Part shown: positions 57,027-64,000 of the stretch, piece by piece
How positions within the stretch are numbered: the stretch's first letter is position 1
Layout: each line of letters begins with the position of its first letter
NCBI RefSeq assembly: GCF_015690355.1
Contig: NZ_JADPRT010000007.1
Coordinates: forward strand, 156,268-220,267
DNA: 64,000 bases
Direction of reading: 5' to 3'
DNA from: Streptacidiphilus fuscans
Lineage (GTDB): Bacteria; Actinomycetota; Actinomycetes; Streptomycetales; Streptomycetaceae
Notes under the pieces: generated by a model
Database searches by the model: none
What the model was told of the DNA's origin: nothing
The model's input: the letters and a program-made list of their open reading frames with translations, nothing else
Position numbers and translations under genes: made by a program

Positions 57027-58237
57027 CCGGTCACCTCCGGGAGGGGCAGCCACGCTCGGACTTCGAATCCGCCGTCCGCCCGTGGCCCGACCTCCAGTCG
57101 GCCGTGCAGCTCCTCGACCCGACGGCGCATGCCGGAGAGCCCACGGCCAGGCGGCCCGACCGTGTCCGGCGTGCCGATGCCGCGGTCGGTCACCCGGACC
57201 CGTACCTGCCCTTCGTGGCGGTCGATCGTGACCTGGGCCTGGGTGGGCCCGGCATGGCGCAGCACATTGGTCAGGGCCTCCTGAACCACCCGGTACACGG
57301 TGGAGTTCAGCGGCTCGGGCAGGTCCGCGCCACCGTCGACAGCCACCCGAACCGTCAGACCACCCGCCCTGACCTGCCCGATCAGCTCGTTCAGGCCCGC
57401 GACACCGGCCGGATCCGAGCCGGAGGCGGACGCGTCGGCGGCACGCGGAGCCGGACGAGGAGCCGGACGCGGATGGAAGGTGTCCAGCATCCGGCGCAGA
57501 TCGGCCAGCGAGGTGGAGCTCGTGTCGCGGACGGCTTCCAGCGAGCGGCGCGCCTGCTCGGGCTGTTCCTCGAAGACCAGCAGCGCCACCTGGGCCTGCA
57601 TGGTGATCAGGGCGAAGCCGTGGCCCGCGATGTCGTGCACCTCTCCGGCGATCCGCATCCGTTCCTCCAGAGCCGTGCGGGCGATCAGGTCGTGCCTGGC
57701 CCGCGCGCGGGACGCGTTCCCCACGTGGATCAGCGCGCCCAGCGACCACGGCAACAGGCTCCACCCCGTCCACGCAAGGGCGAGCAGCGCGGTGGCACGG
57801 TGGTCGCCGACGACTCGGGCGAAGATCGTCGCCGAGGAGACCACCGCGGCCGCCGCACAAGCAGGCGCTGAGACCGACATCGGCCGCTGCCGCGCCACCT
57901 CGAACACGGCCAGCACCAGGCACAGCAACACCGGACCGTACGGGTAGCCGGCCAGCAGATAGGCGTTGACCAGCAGCGTCGTCGTGCCGAGCGCCCAGAT
58001 GGGGGCCGTCCGCCGTAGGCCCGCCGCCGGGAGCGCTGCCGCCACCAGCAGCAGCACGCCCGACACGTCCAGGGGCCGGCTCCCTGCCTGCCCCGGTGCC
58101 GCCCCCACCGTCCCGGCCACCACGGCCGCCGCGAAGAGCACCGCGAACAGCGCGTCCAGCGGCGCGGGACGCGTCAACCGCTCGCTGATCACCCTCACCA
58201 TGCTGCCCAGCATGCCCGCCGCGGGCGAGCGGGGCAT
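57023..58237 (-). CDS. NarL-type sensor histidine kinase
   Basis: A histidine kinase of about 404 residues in the HisKA_3 group. About four to six N-terminal hydrophobic segments (LDALFAVLFAAAVVAGTVGA to TGWSLLPWSLGALIHV) form the membrane sensor. The phospho-acceptor helix is EERMRIAGEVHDIAGHGFAL with His in EVHD. The ATPase shows ALTNVLRHAGPTQAQV (N box), VTDRGIGTPD (G1) and GLSGMRRRVEEL. The start is uncertain: ATG codons lie at 58237, 58213 and 58201, and none has a clear ribosome site. It is coupled to the response regulator by a GTGA overlap. Confidence 0.9.
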   Translation of the reverse strand: MPRSPAAGMLGSMVRVISERLTRPAPLDALFAVLFAAAVVAGTVGAAPGQAGSRPLDVSGVLLLVAAALPAAGLRRTAPIWALGTTTLLVNAYLLAGYPYGPVLLCLVLAVFEVARQRPMSVSAPACAAAAVVSSATIFARVVGDHRATALLALAWTGWSLLPWSLGALIHVGNASRARARHDLIARTALEERMRIAGEVHDIAGHGFALITMQAQVALLVFEEQPEQARRSLEAVRDTSSTSLADLRRMLDTFHPRPAPRPAPRAADASASGSDPAGVAGLNELIGQVRAGGLTVRVAVDGGADLPEPLNSTVYRVVQEALTNVLRHAGPTQAQVTIDRHEGQVRVRVTDRGIGTPDTVGPPGRGLSGMRRRVEELHGRLEVGPRADGGFEVRAWLPLPEVTG

Positions 58238-58456
58238 CAACGCGCCGCTGACACGCCACTACGTGAGCGGACGTATCCGCCCGGCTTCGAATGCCGTCCC
58301 GCATCCGACGCGGCAGCGGGGTGCCCGTGGCGACCATGGGCGTGTGCCGGGGTTGAGGCGACGACATCGATCTCCTCCCACCCGGCAGTTCGTGCCCCGA
58401 ACCAGGACACGGGCCTTTCGCCATCCGATCCAGCGTCGAGCCAGGAGGGCCCTCCC

Positions 58457-58921
58457 ATGGCAGCACCGACACGGCCCCACGCCGACCGGTCATCATCTCC
58501 GGCGGCCCCGCCCTGCCCCGAACCGACGGCCCGAACAGCGATCGGCCGGGCCCGGGGACGACACCGAGCCCTGCTGATCGCCGCCTGCGTGGCCCTGATC
58601 GCGTCCACGATCGCCGACGCGGCCACCGGCTACGACGGGCCCGGCCCGTTCGTCTACCCCGTCTTCGCGCTGGCGGTGGCGCTGATCCCGTGGCGGTACA
58701 CCCCTCTTTTCGCCACTGCCATGAGCGTGTTCTTCACCGTCGGAGGCCTCGCCTCGCCCGCCTTCGTCCGCTGGCTGACCACGCCTAGCCGGGCCCTCGA
58801 CTTCACCGCCGGGTGGGCGCAGTTGGCCGGCTTCGCCGTAGCGGCCGTCTGCGCAGCGGCCGCGGTCGTCTGTGCTCCGCGCGCCACCTCACGGCGCCGG
58901 CCGGCGCCTGACCCGTCCTGA
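58457..58921 (+). CDS. hypothetical membrane protein
   Basis: A 154-residue integral membrane protein with ATG 58457 behind AGGAGGG. After a Pro/Ala/Arg-rich cytoplasmic tail (1-35), four hydrophobic segments follow: ALLIAACVALIASTIADAA, FVYPVFALAVALIPW, LFATAMSVFFTVGGLA and LAGFAVAAVCAAAAVVCA. No motif for a transporter or enzyme is recognised. The 3' neighbour (58943) is also a small membrane protein and probably in the same transcript. Confidence 0.8.
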   Translation: MAAPTRPHADRSSSPAAPPCPEPTARTAIGRARGRHRALLIAACVALIASTIADAATGYDGPGPFVYPVFALAVALIPWRYTPLFATAMSVFFTVGGLASPAFVRWLTTPSRALDFTAGWAQLAGFAVAAVCAAAAVVCAPRATSRRRPAPDPS

Positions 58922-58942
58922 ACACTCATCAAGGAGTTCACC

Positions 58943-59362
58943 ATGTTCCAGCCACGCCTCCTCGGCCGCCGAACGATCCTTGCCTTCGCCGGGTTGCTCG
59001 TGGGCATCGTGGGTCTGGTCGTCCAGTGGATCGCCGATCCCGCGAAGTTCTCGGGAGCTGAAGGGAGCTTCGGCATCTCGTTCCCGCCGGGCATCCTCTT
59101 CATCGTCGCCTTCGGGCTGTTGATGTTCCTGACCGCCCGCTGGTGGTGGCACCCCGTCTTCGGGATGCTCATCGCGTTCTGGATCGTGGGCCTCGGCGCT
59201 GTGGCCGACAAGCTGCAGCCCAACCTGCTCTCGCACAACCCCGGCACCGTCGCCGGCAACGTCGTCATGACCGCTGGTCTCGTCCTCACCTTCGTCGCCG
59301 GACTGCTCGCCATCGCCTCCGCGCGTTGCGTCCGCAAGTCTTCGGTGCCCGCGCGGACGTGA
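58943..59362 (+). CDS. hypothetical membrane protein
   Basis: A 139-residue membrane protein, ATG 58943 behind AAGGAG. Four hydrophobic segments: FAGLLVGIVGLVVQWIADP, ILFIVAFGLLMFLTA, PVFGMLIAFWIVGLGAVA and GNVVMTAGLVLTFVAGLLAIA. It has no charged catalytic residues in the membrane. It follows the 58457 gene by 21 bases and may form a pair with it; both face away from the kinase. Confidence 0.8.
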   Translation: MFQPRLLGRRTILAFAGLLVGIVGLVVQWIADPAKFSGAEGSFGISFPPGILFIVAFGLLMFLTARWWWHPVFGMLIAFWIVGLGAVADKLQPNLLSHNPGTVAGNVVMTAGLVLTFVAGLLAIASARCVRKSSVPART

Positions 59363-59448
59363 CGAAGGGACAGCCGCCGCGTCGTCCACGGCGGCTGTCC
59401 CGATCGGCGTCGGCCTCGGCGGGCCCGCGCGTGGGAAAGCGGCGTCAC

Positions 59449-59817
59449 TCAGGCGGTAGACGCCAACGCGCCGGTCGGCGCCTCGCGCTCGGCCTGCCGG
59501 AGCTGGTCGAGCAGGTGGTCGCGGTCGGCCAGCATCTCGGTCAGGACGCGGCGTGCGGCGGCCAGCAGGTCGGCGACGTCGGAACCGGCCAGCTTGTAGG
59601 TGACGTTCGACCCGTCGCGGACCGAGACGATGATCCCGGAGCGCCGCAGCACCGCCAACTGCTGGGAGAGGTTGGACGGTTCGATCTGCAGGTCCGCGAG
59701 CAGGTCGCGGACCGGGCACGGGCCGTCGCGCAGCAGTTCCAGCACCCTGATCCGGACGGGATGTCCCAGGAGGCGGAAGAACTCCGCCTTGACCTGGTAG
59801 AGCGGCGGGGCCGCCAT
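59449..59817 (-). CDS. ArsR family regulator
   Basis: A 122-residue winged-helix regulator of the ArsR type: AEFFRLLGHPVRIRVLELLR (helix alpha-1/2), VRDLLADLQIEPSNLSQQLA (recognition helix) and VRDGSNVTYKLA (wing). The metal-site cysteines of ArsR/SmtB (ELCVCDL) are missing: only one Cys (GPCPVRDLL) is found, so a different signal is likely. It starts at ATG 59817 overlapping the stop of the upstream roadblock gene (TGATG). Confidence 0.9.
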   Translation of the reverse strand: MAAPPLYQVKAEFFRLLGHPVRIRVLELLRDGPCPVRDLLADLQIEPSNLSQQLAVLRRSGIIVSVRDGSNVTYKLAGSDVADLLAAARRVLTEMLADRDHLLDQLRQAEREAPTGALASTA

Positions 59818-60188
59818 CACACTTCCAGTTGCTGTTCGATCATCAGCAACCGCCGCCGGGCCATCGCCAGGTTGGCCCGCTGCCGGTCGAGCGCCAGGTA
59901 GAGGAAGAGTCCCGCACCCGTCCGCGAGGTGAGCGGCCGGATGATGTGGTACTGGGCGGTCAGTGTGATCAGAATGTCCTCGATCGCACCGCCCAGACCG
60001 AGCATCTCCATGGTCCGCATCTTCGCGCGCACCACGTCGGTGTTCCCCGCAGCGGCCGTCTGGAGGTCCAGCTCCGGTCCGCCGCCGGCCACCCCCAGGG
60101 CCAGCCCGCTGGTGTAGTCGACCAGGGCCGCGCCGAGCGCGCCCTCGATCATCATCGCTTCTTTGAGCGCAGTCTCCGTACTCGCCAT
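59817..60188 (-). CDS. roadblock/LC7-like domain protein
   Basis: A 123-residue protein with the roadblock/LC7 fold. The core strand-helix pattern is GALGAALVDYTSGLALGVAG (strands 1 and 2), AKMRTMEMLGLGGAIEDILI (helix and strand) and AGLFLYLALDRQRANLAMARRRL (last strand/helix). The segment ITLTAQYHIIRPL is typical. Roadblock proteins often work with small GTPases (MglB type), but no GTPase gene lies nearby. The gene is coupled to the ArsR gene by the TGATG overlap. Confidence 0.85.
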   Translation of the reverse strand: MASTETALKEAMMIEGALGAALVDYTSGLALGVAGGGPELDLQTAAAGNTDVVRAKMRTMEMLGLGGAIEDILITLTAQYHIIRPLTSRTGAGLFLYLALDRQRANLAMARRRLLMIEQQLEV

Positions 60189-60208
60189 GGCCCGTGACCT
60201 TAGGGTCC

Positions 60209-60224
60209 AACCCGCGTACGGGTT
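60209..60224. promoter_or_regulatory. palindrome upstream of the roadblock-ArsR pair
   Basis: AACCCGCGTACGGGTT has 6-base inverted arms (AACCCG/CGGGTT) with a 4-base centre. It lies 21 bases upstream of the roadblock start and could be an ArsR operator. Confidence 0.5.
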
Positions 60225-60283
60225 ACAGGAATTGAAGAACGCTGCAATCCGTCACCCGTGTCTGTGTAGGATCCCCGGCCCGC

Positions 60284-60898
60284 TCACTCCGGCCAGGACG
60301 GTGAGCGGCCCAGAGCCGCGAGGATGCGGTCGAGCGGCGTGGGCTCGTTCGCGTCCGGCAGGGCGGGGGCGAAGGCGGCGTGCGGGCCGAGGCGGTGTTC
60401 GCCGCCGGGGACCGCGAGGGCGGCGGCGAGCGCGGCGGGGGCCAGGTCGGGTGCGAGCCGATAGTCGAGGCCCAGCGCGCGTGCCACGTCCCAGCCGTGC
60501 ACGACCGCGTCGACGAAGTGGAATCCGATGGCCATCGCCGCCGGGAGGGGCCGCGTCAGGCTGATCTCGGGCAGCAGGAAGGCACCCTCCAGCGCGCCCT
60601 CGGCGTCGAAGGCGGCAAGCGCCTCGGCCGCTGCGCGGTCGTAGGCCTTGGCCGCGTCCGGGCCGAGCGGGGCCGGGGTCCAGTCGACGTCGCCGCCGAG
60701 GCCGCGGGCTGCGGCGGCGAACCCCTTGTGCTGGACGGTCATATGGGCGAGCAGCTCGCCCAGGCTCCAGGCGGCGCAGGGCGTGGCACGGCCCAGATCC
60801 GCCGGACGCACCTGCGCGACGACGTCACGGCAGGCGTTCACGGCGCGGCGGTTGAGCTCCACGACATCCGCCGAAGCGTCTCGGTCTGCGAGATTCAT
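60284..60898 (-). CDS. TIGR03086 family (mycothiol-type DinB-like) protein
   Basis: A 204-residue protein of the TIGR03086 group, which belongs to the DinB/mycothiol maleylpyruvate isomerase-type four-helix fold. LNRRAVNACRDVVAQVRPAD (N-terminal helix), TPCAAWSLGELLAHMTVQHK (the His pair region of the metal site) and GFHFVDAVVHGWDVARALG (a second His) are the landmarks. The three histidines at the metal site are kept. It may act as a metal-dependent transferase with mycothiol, but this is inferred only from the family. Divergent from the MarR-like regulator. Confidence 0.85.
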   Translation of the reverse strand: MNLADRDASADVVELNRRAVNACRDVVAQVRPADLGRATPCAAWSLGELLAHMTVQHKGFAAAARGLGGDVDWTPAPLGPDAAKAYDRAAAEALAAFDAEGALEGAFLLPEISLTRPLPAAMAIGFHFVDAVVHGWDVARALGLDYRLAPDLAPAALAAALAVPGGEHRLGPHAAFAPALPDANEPTPLDRILAALGRSPSWPE

Positions 60899-60966
60899 AA
60901 GCACATACCTACGGTCTCTCTGTGCACATCATCTGTCAAGGCGTACCGCATCGCGCCCGCCTGATC

Positions 60967-61470
60967 ATGGGGCGTATCGTCCTGCCTGTGACCCCGCAGA
61001 CCCCGCCCGCCGGTTCGGCCGACCGGCCCGATCTGGCCGCGATGTTCGCGCCGCTGAGCCGCGCGCTGATCGAGGCCGAGCGCCCGGTCCTCGCCGCCCA
61101 CGGGCTGACCATGTGGGGCTACGCGGTGCTGCTGCGGCTGGAGGACGAGCCGTTCCGCACCCAGTCCGCGCTCGCGGAGTCGATCGGCGCGGACAAGACC
61201 CGCCTGATCCCGATCCTGGACGCACTCCAGCAGGACGGCCTGATCCGCCGCGCGCCCGATCCGCGCGACCGCCGCGTCCGTCTGCTCTCCCTCACCCCCG
61301 AGGGCCGCGCCCGACGCGACGCGACCCAGGCGGCGATCCAGGCGGGCGAGGAGCGCCTGCTCGCCCGCCTCCCCGAGGGCGACCGCGCGGCCCTGCTCCG
61401 CGCCCTACAGGCGCTCGGTCCGCTGCTGGCCGAGGAGCAGGACGCTACACGGGTAGATCCGGACGCCTAG
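60967..61470 (+). CDS. MarR family regulator
   Basis: A 167-residue winged-helix MarR-type regulator. LTMWGYAVLLRLEDEPFRTQ is helix 2, SALAESIGADKTRLIPILDAL is the helix-turn-helix, and GLIRRAPDPRDRRVRLLSLT is the wing with its basic arm. The ATG at 60967 is chosen over a GTG at 60922 that would extend the N-terminus by 15 residues; a GTG at 60988 is another option. A TGTGCACA palindrome lies near 60920 in the divergent spacer. Confidence 0.85.
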   Translation: MGRIVLPVTPQTPPAGSADRPDLAAMFAPLSRALIEAERPVLAAHGLTMWGYAVLLRLEDEPFRTQSALAESIGADKTRLIPILDALQQDGLIRRAPDPRDRRVRLLSLTPEGRARRDATQAAIQAGEERLLARLPEGDRAALLRALQALGPLLAEEQDATRVDPDA

Positions 61471-61619
61471 GGCGCGGAATCTGCCACTCCGTCAGGACCG
61501 AGCACGACCGCATCGCCCACCGTCGGTGCGAAATCGGACATTCCGTTTCAAATCCAAGCTTTACTTCGTGGTCATGATCGGTTCGTGGCTGCGAAACACT
61601 GCTTCGGCAATATGACGGC

Positions 61620-63071
61620 ATGAAGCGGTCTCACCTCACCCACCATGCCAACTCCCCTGCAGGAAGCGCCAAGCACCGCTGGCGCAGAGACACGGTCGAG
61701 CTTTCCGCGGTCTTCACCGCGGTCGCGGTGGCCGATCTGGTCGCGAACGTGGTCGTGCACGGCCATGACGGTCCGGTTCTGCTGCTCGCCTCGGCCGTCG
61801 CACTCGTCGTCACGGCCCTGTGGCACAGCTGGTGGACACACCGCCACACACACGCCCCACCAGGCGCGATCGTCTCCTCCGCCGCAGACACAGCAGGCGA
61901 GACACCGGCGGAGGAGTCGGTCGCGCCCAACGCCACCACCCCGCCGGAGGAGGTGGCGCTCTGGCGGATCCGCGCCACCGTCACCGACGCGCCGGGCAGT
62001 CTGGCCGCGCTGTGCCGGGCACTGGCGGACATCCCCGTCAACATCGTCTCCATGCAGGCCCATCCGCTCGCCGAGGAGACCGTCGACGAGTTCGTCGTCC
62101 GGGCGGCCCCGGAGCTCGCCGCACAGGAGCTGACCCGGGCGCTGGTCGCCGCCGGCGGCACCGAGGTGTGGCTGGAACGCGCCGACGCCCACGACCTGGT
62201 CGACGTGCCGACCCGCGTGCTGACCATGGCCACCCGGACCGCCCAGGACGCCGCCGAGCTGCCGCTGGCGCTGCGGCAGCTGTTCGGACGGTGCCGGATC
62301 CGCTCGATCCCGGGTCGCGAGATCGACGAGGACGAGCTGGACGGCTCGGTGATGCGGCTGCGCGACCCGGCCGGCGGCATCCTCGAACTCAAGCGCGAGC
62401 ATCCCGTGTTCACCCCGACCGAGTTCGCCAGGGCGCGGGCGCTGATCGAGCTGGACGCCCGGCTCGGCCCCCGCGTCCCGCCCACCCGGCAGACGCTGCG
62501 CCTGCTCGGCGCACCCCACGACTCCGCCGAGGGCGGCCAGATCACCGTGCGCCGGGCCGAGCCGAGTGACCGGGCCGCCGCGATCGCCCTGCACGAGCGG
62601 TGCAGCACCCGGACGCTCCGCCAGCGCTACCACGGTCCGGTCGGCGACGCCGACCGCTTCCTCGGCCACCTGCTCGACCCGCGCCACGGCCAGACCCTGG
62701 CCGTCGAGGCCGAGGACGGCCGCCTGGTCGCCCTCGCCCACCTGCTCTGGGACGACGACGCGGCCGAGATCGCGGTCCTGGTCGAGGACGCCTGGCAGCG
62801 CCGCGGCATCGGCGGCGCCCTGGTCCGCCGCCTGACCGAGCTGGCCCGCCAGGCGGGCCTGGCCGAGGTCTACGCCGTGACCACGTCCGCCAACACGGGC
62901 ATGATCGCGACGCTGCGCCAGCTCTCCGTGCCGCTGGACTACCACGTCGACGAGGGCACGCTGGTGATCACGGCCCACCTCGCCGCCCAGCCGCAGCTGG
63001 TCCCCGGCCGGACGGGCGGGGCGGCAGGCTCGGCGGCTGCGACGTCGGTGACGCCGACTACTCGACGGTGA
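61620..63071 (+). CDS. membrane-anchored ACT-GNAT protein
   Basis: A 483-residue protein with unusual domain order. Residues about 27-69 form two hydrophobic segments (VELSAVFTAVAVADLVANV, PVLLLASAVALVVTALW). A His-rich loop (HSWWTHRHTHAPPG) and linker follow. An ACT-type domain lies at about 112-190 (LWRIRATVTDAPGSLAALCR, DIPVNIVSMQAHP), then a region to about 300 and a C-terminal GNAT domain (about 310-455: ITVRRAEPSDRAAAIALHER, AWQRRGIGGALVRRL with the acetyl-CoA loop, VTTSANTGMIATLRQL). ACT domains bind amino acids, so acetylation may be controlled by an amino acid. The N-terminal anchor is unusual. Its end overlaps glmS by 14 bases. Confidence 0.8.
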   Translation: MKRSHLTHHANSPAGSAKHRWRRDTVELSAVFTAVAVADLVANVVVHGHDGPVLLLASAVALVVTALWHSWWTHRHTHAPPGAIVSSAADTAGETPAEESVAPNATTPPEEVALWRIRATVTDAPGSLAALCRALADIPVNIVSMQAHPLAEETVDEFVVRAAPELAAQELTRALVAAGGTEVWLERADAHDLVDVPTRVLTMATRTAQDAAELPLALRQLFGRCRIRSIPGREIDEDELDGSVMRLRDPAGGILELKREHPVFTPTEFARARALIELDARLGPRVPPTRQTLRLLGAPHDSAEGGQITVRRAEPSDRAAAIALHERCSTRTLRQRYHGPVGDADRFLGHLLDPRHGQTLAVEAEDGRLVALAHLLWDDDAAEIAVLVEDAWQRRGIGGALVRRLTELARQAGLAEVYAVTTSANTGMIATLRQLSVPLDYHVDEGTLVITAHLAAQPQLVPGRTGGAAGSAAATSVTPTTRR

Positions 63072-64000
63072 CCGACTTCGCCAGGTTGCGCGGCTTGTCC
63101 ACGTCCCGCTCCAGCGCCACCGCCGCGTAGTAGGCGAGCAGTTGGAGCGGGATGCCGAGCAGGATCGGGTCCAGCTCGGGCTCGTTCTTCGGGATCAGGA
63201 TCGCGTCCTCGGCGAACTTCGGGTCCGGGGCGGTGTGACCGACCATCAGCACCCGGCCGTGGCGGGCCCGGATCTCGCCCATGGTGGTGAGGTTCTTCTC
63301 CACCAGCTCGTCGTCCGGCACCACCGCCACGGTCGGCAACTCGGGGCCGATCAGCGCCAGCGGGCCGTGCTTGAGCTCGCTGGCCGGGTAGGCCTCGGCG
63401 TGGACGTACGAGACCTCCTTGAGCTTCTGCGCGCCCTCGCGGGCCACCGGCCAGCCGCGCACCCGGCCGACGAACATCATCCCGGCGTTGTGCGCGTACT
63501 CCGCGGCCAGCTTGGCGATCCGGTCCTCGTCGGCCAGGATCTCCCGGATCTGGCCCGGCAGCGCCTTGAGCCCCGCGCAGATCCGGCGGCCGTCGGCGGG
63601 CGACAGGTCGTGGACCCGGCCGAAGTGCAGCGCGATCAGCGCGAAGGCCACGGCGGTCGAGGTGAACGCCTTGGTCGAGGCGACCGAGATCTCCGGCCCG
63701 GCGTGCAGGTAGACGCCTCCGTCGCACTCGCGGGCGATGGCGCTGCCCACGGTGTTGACGACGCCGAGGACCCGGCCGCCCTTGCGCTTGATCTCCTGGA
63801 CCGCGGCCAGGGTGTCGTAGGTCTCGCCGGACTGGCTGACCGCGATGTAGAGGGTGTCCGCCTCGATCACCGGGTTGCGGTAGCGGAACTCGGAGGCCGG
63901 CTCCGCGTGGGCGGGGATCCGGGCCAGCTCCTCGATCAGCTGGGCGCCGAGCTCGCCCGAGTAGTACGCCGAGCCGCAGCCGAGGATCTTGACCCGGCGG
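63058..64000 (-). CDS. glmS: glutamine-fructose-6-phosphate aminotransferase, 3' part
   Basis: C-terminal part of GlmS (the isomerase domain), 313 codons visible; the gene continues beyond the right edge of the window. It makes glucosamine-6-phosphate for the cell wall from fructose 6-phosphate and glutamine. Segments include VKILGCGSAYYSGELGAQLI, ADTLYIAVSQSGETYDTLAA, SVASTKAFTSTAVAF, EGAQKLKEVSYVHAEAYPAS (catalytic Glu and Lys region), ELKHGPLALIG (conserved His) and the C-terminal AYYAAVALERDVDKPRNLAKSVTVE (only landmarks given). The N-terminal glutaminase domain lies outside the window. Confidence 0.96.
   Translation of the reverse strand, partial: RRVKILGCGSAYYSGELGAQLIEELARIPAHAEPASEFRYRNPVIEADTLYIAVSQSGETYDTLAAVQEIKRKGGRVLGVVNTVGSAIARECDGGVYLHAGPEISVASTKAFTSTAVAFALIALHFGRVHDLSPADGRRICAGLKALPGQIREILADEDRIAKLAAEYAHNAGMMFVGRVRGWPVAREGAQKLKEVSYVHAEAYPASELKHGPLALIGPELPTVAVVPDDELVEKNLTTMGEIRARHGRVLMVGHTAPDPKFAEDAILIPKNEPELDPILLGIPLQLLAYYAAVALERDVDKPRNLAKSVTVE

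Overview
The window is 64 kb of very GC-rich DNA (about 72% by eye, with strong third-position GC). It looks like a core-chromosome segment of a filamentous actinomycete of the family Streptomycetaceae (Streptomyces, Kitasatospora or Streptacidiphilus). The reasons are two chaplins (one with a sortase motif), a MurT/GatD pair, a DUF5703 protein, a Streptomyces-type c-di-AMP riboswitch in front of an NlpC/P60 protein, an orphan ISP-type restriction/modification C-terminal protein, NarL-type two-component systems, and intergenic palindromic repeats of the kind common in this family. There is no prophage, CRISPR array, intact insertion sequence or biosynthetic gene cluster.

Layout. 1-7.7 kb: an odd poly-C/poly-G tract, a secreted PstS-like binding protein, two overlapping tandem-DUF1508 genes, an F420-type LLM oxidoreductase, an aldo/keto reductase, and a RecD2-like protein that has lost its ATPase motifs. 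7.7-11 kb: long and short chaplins, an M20 peptidase and tRNA-Leu(GAG). 11-19.3 kb: a DUF3533 membrane protein, a PhzF-like protein overlapping a PARG-like protein tail to tail, a phosphoglycerate-mutase-like phosphatase, an FUSC membrane protein, and a methionyl-tRNA synthetase with a probable Met-codon leader-peptide attenuator. 19.3-28.8 kb: an acyl-CoA dehydrogenase divergent from a TetR regulator with two palindromic operators, a GNAT, a peptide deformylase, murT-gatD (amidation of lipid II), pfkA, a D-lactate-type dehydrogenase and a CtaG-like protein.

28.8-33 kb: a DUF1707 protein, a methyltransferase-NUDIX fusion, an orphan Phd/YefM antitoxin with a TGTACA-core palindrome, a ClpP paralogue lacking its catalytic serine, and a c-di-AMP riboswitch controlling a cell-wall hydrolase. 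33-39.6 kb: the biotin genes bioF (minus strand) and bioB-bioA-bioD (plus strand). 39.8-43.2 kb: a MacB/FtsX-type ABC transporter. 43-50 kb: mixed regulators and enzymes (GNAT, ISP-type protein, ROK, GntR with a dre-like site, SRPBCC, VOC, gamma-carbonic anhydrase, OsmC). 49.9-59.4 kb: two NarL-type two-component systems, a second FtsX-type ABC exporter, an SGNH hydrolase and two small membrane proteins. A hairpin MITE-like element lies between the first kinase and the exporter. 59.4-64 kb: a roadblock-ArsR pair, a TIGR03086 protein divergent from a MarR regulator, an ACT-GNAT membrane protein and the 3' part of glmS.

Cell-envelope biology is well represented (lipid II amidation, glucosamine-6-phosphate synthesis, NlpC/P60 hydrolase under c-di-AMP control, chaplins, envelope-type ABC exporters), together with biotin synthesis. 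The most interesting points are the Met leader upstream of metG, the ClpP-like pseudoprotease beside an orphan antitoxin with a YefM-type operator, the RecD2-like pseudohelicase, the methyltransferase-NUDIX fusion, and a family of modular intergenic repeats that includes an apparent recombinant. I found no clearly new multi-gene system.
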